Source: a virus. From it: a stretch of 40,884 nucleotides of DNA. The translations under genes and the position numbers were made by a program. The notes below the pieces were generated by a model. That model was given only the letters and a program-made list of their open reading frames with translations. It searched no databases and was not told the DNA's origin. The DNA is taken from IMG/VR virus record IMGVR_UViG_3300013131_000097, positions 1 through 40,884 of that record; one strand, 5' to 3'. The first letter of the stretch is position 1. Each line of letters opens with the position of its first letter. Positions 36,718 through 40,884 of the stretch are shown here, piece after piece.

Positions 36718-38618
36718 TTTACCGTAGAACCATATGTATAATCATCTTGAGCTACTTCATAATCAGAAAATTGGCCTGGATCAACACCGACAGCTGTTAA
36801 TGCAGCATTGACAGGACCAGCTCCATATAACTTAACAACGTCTGCCAATTGTTGTCCCGTGTCTTGAAGATCTTCCCATGTATCTCCTAATGCCTGAGCC
36901 ATTATAGTTTTGGTCAATGGCCAAATTACACCATTAACGTCATCACGACTTTTCAAACCTAAATCTTCTGATACATCTTGTATCTCATTCCAAATAATAT
37001 CTGCATTTTTTGCAAATGAGGTATTAATCGCCGATGCAGTTTGTGATGATAATAATTTATTATATTCATCATGTTTATAAACATTCCACAATACGCCGCC
37101 TTCTTTTTTTGTATGAGTAGCCATTGTTCTAGATATATCATCTATTAGTGGTTTGTATGTTTTATTATTACTAGTCCATTTTGCTAATTCTTCTACATCG
37201 CTAGCTGATAATTTATTAAAATTAACAAAGCCTTTACTATTAATAGCTTGAGGATGTAATTGCGTTAATTTATTGCGTAATGCAGTTTGAATCGGAGCAG
37301 GTGCTGAAGATAAGAATGTTTGTACTCTATTATTTAATTTCGGAGCAATTGCTGCAGGATTTGGCATAAGTTTATGCAAAATAGCCAATTGTCCGGGTTT
37401 ATTCATTTTACTTAAAAATCTAGTTTCAGTTGCTTTAGTGATAGCGTTTAGACGCTTTGCTGGAAAAAATGTTGCATTTTTAATTCTAGGTATAATACCT
37501 AATGTTATCGCATTGAATACTTTTTTAGGTAAGCTATTACCCTTCATCGTAGTTTTTAATTCTGCAGGTGATAATGTACTGATATTTTTTACTGCAGCTT
37601 TTTCAGAATCTAATGCCACTTTAGAAGCTGCATTAAGTTCATCAATTGCCATTCCGTTTGCTTTCATGAAATCAGCGCCATTGTCAATAAAATCACCTAC
37701 CGGTTTTGTATTTCCGGGAACAAATCGCAATCCGCCTTTACCTCTTCGTAATACGCGTTCGATATCAACCATACCATCTGCAATCATTTGTAATTGCGTA
37801 GGACTTATTGCTTTTGAGTCTAGTAAGTCTTTATAAAGAGCTTGTAAAATATTAACTCTTTTCGTACTTCTAGCCAAAAATGCACCTTTTATCAATACCG
37901 ATAATTTAGCTAGTCTAGTTCCTTTATAAATTCCTTTAATACTTAATTTTAATACGCTACCAATAACCGGAATAATTGCTAATAATGATAAAAATCCATC
38001 AAAATATTTATCTCTTGCAAAATATATTAATGCATTTATTGCATCAATTGCATCACCTATTACTGGAACTAATCCTGCGAAATCTAATACCGTTTGTATA
38101 GTATCCATCGTATCCCCGGATATACCTAAAAACTCTTTTGGTTCTTCAATAGCTTGTTCTGCATCTAATAATGCAATGTTAACAAATTTGGCAGGCGGTC
38201 CACTTATCGTAGCTAATACCTTTTCATCGGCAATTTTAATTATAGCAGATGGCGTAAAATTAATTAGTTTAATTTGACTATCGTCATATACCCAACCTAG
38301 AGTTCTGCTAAGATTATATGAATAAACTGCGCCATCAGAGTAAAATCTAAATTTATCTTTACGGATTTCGTCAATATCTGTAACTAGTTCATATGCTACT
38401 GGATTAGGGCCCATTAATTGTTCAGTTGCCCCTAGTTTTTTTAAAAATTCTGCTTCTTTAGCTTTATTTACCTTAGGATTTGACCAACTTGTGTCAGCTT
38501 TTTCAGTTTTTTCAATTAATTCTGTTTTGCAAATATTTGCATGTTCTTTAATTAATTCAATCTTTGCAAACACATGTTCTTGATTAATTATTTTTGATAA
38601 ATATACTTTTCTATTCAT
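36714..38618 (-). CDS. Large putative internal virion protein
   Basis: 634 residues. Residues about 175-240, VLDFAGLVPVIGDAIDAINA, LIYFARDKYFDGFLSLLAII, PVIGSVLKLSIKGIYKG, are strongly hydrophobic and closely resemble the pre-toxin (PT-TG-like) region of polymorphic toxins and large ejected phage proteins. The remainder is long, basic and helical (KRLNAITKATETRFLSKMNK, NNRVQTFLSSAPAPIQTALR). No enzyme motif seen. An internal protein injected with DNA, with a membrane-crossing segment, is the best guess. Start follows TAGGACTATT, without the usual leader. Confidence 0.7.
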   Translation of the reverse strand: MNRKVYLSKIINQEHVFAKIELIKEHANICKTELIEKTEKADTSWSNPKVNKAKEAEFLKKLGATEQLMGPNPVAYELVTDIDEIRKDKFRFYSDGAVYSYNLSRTLGWVYDDSQIKLINFTPSAIIKIADEKVLATISGPPAKFVNIALLDAEQAIEEPKEFLGISGDTMDTIQTVLDFAGLVPVIGDAIDAINALIYFARDKYFDGFLSLLAIIPVIGSVLKLSIKGIYKGTRLAKLSVLIKGAFLARSTKRVNILQALYKDLLDSKAISPTQLQMIADGMVDIERVLRRGKGGLRFVPGNTKPVGDFIDNGADFMKANGMAIDELNAASKVALDSEKAAVKNISTLSPAELKTTMKGNSLPKKVFNAITLGIIPRIKNATFFPAKRLNAITKATETRFLSKMNKPGQLAILHKLMPNPAAIAPKLNNRVQTFLSSAPAPIQTALRNKLTQLHPQAINSKGFVNFNKLSASDVEELAKWTSNNKTYKPLIDDISRTMATHTKKEGGVLWNVYKHDEYNKLLSSQTASAINTSFAKNADIIWNEIQDVSEDLGLKSRDDVNGVIWPLTKTIMAQALGDTWEDLQDTGQQLADVVKLYGAGPVNAALTAVGVDPGQFSDYEVAQDDYTYGSTVK

Positions 38619-38649
38619 AATAGTCCTAATTCATATAATATAAATATTG

Positions 38650-38997
38650 CTACTTCCAAAAGAGCTGAATAAGAATGATACAAAATGCTAATAGCAGTGA
38701 CGTAGCCGTTTTTAGATTAATTGCTTCTTCACGGAATGCATACGTCATTATAGTAAAAATGAATATGCCAGCAACGAAAGAAGTAAATCGCCCGGGCCAA
38801 AATAATCCTCCGAATCCACTAACGGTATTTCGTGTTGCTTCCATAAATAGCCACGTTATCGGAACTCCTAGTAACATTAACCATAGCTTATAAGTTTTAG
38901 CCCATGGCCATATCATAGGCCCATTTACTTGAATCCATACGATGATTTGTCCTAGCAAAAACATTGCAAAGGAAATAGCAATATGTTTATAATTCAT
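38650..38997 (-). CDS. Four-TM membrane protein
   Basis: 115 residues with about four membrane segments (IAISFAMFLLGQIIVWIQV, KLWLMLLGVPITWLFMEA, TSFVAGIFIFTIMTYAF, SLLLAFCIILIQLFW). NGPMIWPWAKTYKL and GGLFWPGRFTSF are distinctive, and I recall them in membrane proteins of marine phages. It lies next to the endolysin and holin genes, so a lysis link is possible. Confidence 0.8.
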   Translation of the reverse strand: MNYKHIAISFAMFLLGQIIVWIQVNGPMIWPWAKTYKLWLMLLGVPITWLFMEATRNTVSGFGGLFWPGRFTSFVAGIFIFTIMTYAFREEAINLKTATSLLLAFCIILIQLFWK

Positions 38998-39675
38998 TTA
39001 CAGAGTTTTAAGCATCGCAATCATTCGAGGGCATGGATGAATATCTGATTTGTCTTTACGATAAGAATTATGAGTATATACACCATTCTCCCCGCGTAAT
39101 GCTCGTTTTGATACTGCCCACATATCCACATCTCGATATGTTAAATCAATATTATATAGTTGCTTCCAATATGTTAACAATTGACGAACTGATTCTATTT
39201 GTGCATCTGTATAACGATGATAATATTTATGCCCTTTATACGGAGTTGCTAATTCAGTAACTTGATCAGCAAGAACTTCTCTATCTACATAATTATAAAA
39301 CTTATCACCACGTTTTTCCAACGGCCCCCAACTGCAAATTTCAATTCCTATAGATGTTTTATCTAAATTTTTAGCAGGAACACCGTTTGCACGAAATACA
39401 TCACCTTTAATACCTAAATGATATGCCCAATACTTTGATGAAAATGCTTGACAAATTTCACCATCAAATGTATCTTTTGATAATCCTTTACCAGATATAG
39501 TCACGCAGGTTGCAATGCGACCTCTATCATCCGTGTTCCACATTTTAATTGTAGCCGGGCCTGATGAATTACCTGCAGTATGGTGTAATACAATTTGTGT
39601 TTTTACTGCCTCTTCTTTAAGATATTGTGATTCTGAAAGTGGCACTTGTTTGATTTTTGTAACATCTAAACTCAT
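38998..39675 (-). CDS. N-acetylmuramoyl-L-alanine amidase endolysin
   Basis: 225 residues. TQIVLHHTAGNS gives the first zinc histidine of Amidase_2, KYWAYHLGIKGD the second half of the cleft, SIGIEICSWGP the central strand and THNSYRKDKSDIHPCPRMIA the last zinc ligands (H ... D-x-H-P). It should cut the bond between muramic acid and L-alanine at lysis. No signal peptide, so it needs the holin encoded directly upstream (39678-40106). Confidence 0.92.
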   Translation of the reverse strand: MSLDVTKIKQVPLSESQYLKEEAVKTQIVLHHTAGNSSGPATIKMWNTDDRGRIATCVTISGKGLSKDTFDGEICQAFSSKYWAYHLGIKGDVFRANGVPAKNLDKTSIGIEICSWGPLEKRGDKFYNYVDREVLADQVTELATPYKGHKYYHRYTDAQIESVRQLLTYWKQLYNIDLTYRDVDMWAVSKRALRGENGVYTHNSYRKDKSDIHPCPRMIAMLKTL

Positions 39676-39677
39676 TG

Positions 39678-40106
39678 TTAATCCTTGTTATGTTTTCGTT
39701 CTCCTTTGTGAAGATCTATTTTATCTAATATTTGTGTTAAAAGTTTTGCTTCAATAAAGCCGGCCATTGCTGCATTTTTAAGAGCACTAATGATTTGAAA
39801 AAATACAAATGGAAATATTATAGTTTCACTCAACCATGAAGTTCCTGGATATGCTTGTTCTATAATGAGCAACGTTGTTAAAAATACAATCCATACAACT
39901 ATAGTTTGAAGTACTTTAAGCGCTTTATATGTTTTAAATCCTTCTCGCTTAATTCCAGCAATTACTCCAAAAAATCCATCTAACAATGCTACAGCTACAA
40001 CTGCTAAATACTGTTCTGAATTTTCCATTGTTAAATTCAACAAATACGTGCAAAGAAATGATATTGTTGTTGTGCTTACCAAAAGAAATGTTTTCATTCT
40101 ACTCAT
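39678..40106 (-). CDS. Phage holin, holin_4-like
   Basis: 142 residues with an N-terminal TM (TFLLVSTTTISFLCTYLLNL), a second (LAVVAVALLDGFFGVIAGIK), a third (LQTIVVWIVFLTTLLIIEQA) and a fourth (FPFVFFQIISALKNAAMAGF). LLDGFFGVIAGIKREGFKTYKAL is typical of phage holin family 4-type proteins. It is 2 nt before the endolysin gene, the usual lysis cassette. Confidence 0.85.
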   Translation of the reverse strand: MSRMKTFLLVSTTTISFLCTYLLNLTMENSEQYLAVVAVALLDGFFGVIAGIKREGFKTYKALKVLQTIVVWIVFLTTLLIIEQAYPGTSWLSETIIFPFVFFQIISALKNAAMAGFIEAKLLTQILDKIDLHKGERKHNKD

Positions 40107-40110
40107 ACCT

Positions 40111-40416
40111 TTAAACTACTGGTTGTTCATCTTTTTTTACTGTTTGGTGAGGCGAAAACTTGTCTGCCGTTGTGCTAAACATGGCAGCAATAACAATGTA
40201 CTCTATAGCTGATATTAAATGTTCATTAGGTGCAATAGATTTAGGATATAAAGAGTTTATAAACATCATTACTACTAATGATACGAATCCCGTTACGCCA
40301 ATAAGTCTTCTAGATGATACGTCACCAGACTTTGAGTCTGATACTAAACGTTGAAGGAAACTTTTGGCTTGCTGCATTGCATTCCTTATTTTTAATAACA
40401 TTCGTTTTCGTTTCAT
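40111..40416 (-). CDS. Small membrane protein, second holin-like
   Basis: 101 residues. Basic N-terminus (MKRKRMLLKIRNAMQQAKSF), SSRRLIGVTGFVSLVVMMFI and IEYIVIAAMFSTTADKFS give two membrane segments. SSRRLIGVTGF is common to small phage holin-like proteins. Its start overlaps the preceding stop (ATGA) in the lysis block. Confidence 0.78.
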   Translation of the reverse strand: MKRKRMLLKIRNAMQQAKSFLQRLVSDSKSGDVSSRRLIGVTGFVSLVVMMFINSLYPKSIAPNEHLISAIEYIVIAAMFSTTADKFSPHQTVKKDEQPVV

Positions 40417-40884
40417 AGATAAATATGTTGTTGGTTGAGTTTAATGAGATTTTTTTCATATGTTTCTGTCGACCATATGCTAATAGTTAAATTTCCTAAT
40501 GCAAACTGCATCCCAACTTGATCTAAATTAGATAATGATGCATCTGCTGCTAATATTTCTGGGAGTTGTTGAATGTATTGAAAATCGGTAGCAGTTAAAC
40601 GAGTTGCATCGAATGCTACAATAATATCATTTTCATCTTCCGGTGTATTGAAATTGGTGCATAATACGCGACGGGTTAAATCAAATCGAGTATTTGGTTG
40701 TTCTCGTTCAATATATGCAGTGGTAATTACTTGCATATCATCATCAATATAAATTCGGTCACACCATGGCTCTAATGCATCTAACAACTGCAAGTTACAA
40801 TTACGAACTACAAATGCTATGTTGTATTTAGGAGGAATAATTGGTTTCATGAAATTATCATGTTTTACAAAATGTCCCCATTTA
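40413..40884 (-). CDS. Unknown phage protein, cut by window edge
   Basis: At least 145 residues from the in-frame ATG at 40850 (MKPIIPPKYNIAFVVRNC), but the frame stays open to the edge, reading KWGHFVKHDNF before that Met, which looks like real protein. So the gene probably starts beyond the window. Mixed alpha-beta (CDRIYIDDDMQVITTAYIER, DENDIIVAFDATRLTATDFQ). No family recognised. Confidence 0.68.
   Translation of the reverse strand, partial: KWGHFVKHDNFMKPIIPPKYNIAFVVRNCNLQLLDALEPWCDRIYIDDDMQVITTAYIEREQPNTRFDLTRRVLCTNFNTPEDENDIIVAFDATRLTATDFQYIQQLPEILAADASLSNLDQVGMQFALGNLTISIWSTETYEKNLIKLNQQHIYL

Overview
The window looks like part of a large tailed-phage genome (T4-like or other large marine/freshwater myovirus type) that infects a Bacteroidota host. 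Phage identity comes from an amidase endolysin, holin-like proteins, a tail lysozyme, fibre-like proteins, a phage sigma factor, homing endonucleases and thymidylate synthase. The host call rests on secreted proteins with type IX secretion (T9SS) sorting domains, a Bacteroidota-type ClpS, A-rich leaders without a normal Shine-Dalgarno, and promoters related to the Bacteroidota TTTG / TAnnTTTG form. It is AT-rich, and every gene I can support is on the minus strand, so transcription runs from high to low coordinates.

Layout in transcription order. (1) 40884-28617: virion and lysis block. It holds holin-like proteins, endolysin, a large putative internal protein, a nucleotidyltransferase, fibre-like proteins, a SET-domain protein, a tail lysozyme, ClpS with a UVR-motif protein, an HNH nuclease, an HExxH protein and a GIY-YIG nuclease. 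Several proteins begin with a short peptide ending L-x-E, like T4 capsid-targeting sequences. (2) 28589-17309: a T9SS type A secreted protein, a MoxR/CobS-like ATPase with a VWA/CobT-like partner, GroEL, ThyA, a thioesterase, a GNAT protein and three secreted PKD-like proteins, the last with a T9SS type B domain. (3) 17100-16520: tRNA-Glu(UUC), a tRNA-like element and a GC-rich structured RNA ending in a terminator. (4) 16518-8637: a phosphoesterase, many small unknown proteins (several with membrane segments), a SWIM-type zinc protein and a duplicated tail fibre. (5) 8636-7726: about 0.9 kb without genes, with about fifteen CTAAAAATA repeats often spaced 21-24 bp apart; it looks like an origin or other protein-binding array. 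(6) 7725-1: a short transcript with a 28-residue membrane peptide and a structured RNA, then about 18 small genes including an AAA+ ATPase and the sigma factor.

Regulation is unusually legible. About 24 promoters share an upstream TTGGAT or TAGGAT box and a downstream TATAATAT-like or TATCTTTA-like box; in nearly all of them exactly 20 nt separate the TTG or TAG from the downstream box. Twelve of them, all below 7.4 kb, also carry GGATCGCATTGA and drive a near-identical leader ending AATAAGAGATATG. The short RNA at 7394-7688 shows two hairpin loops containing UCUCUUAUU, the exact complement of AAUAAGAGA in those leaders. It is therefore a candidate antisense regulator of the whole left-end gene set.
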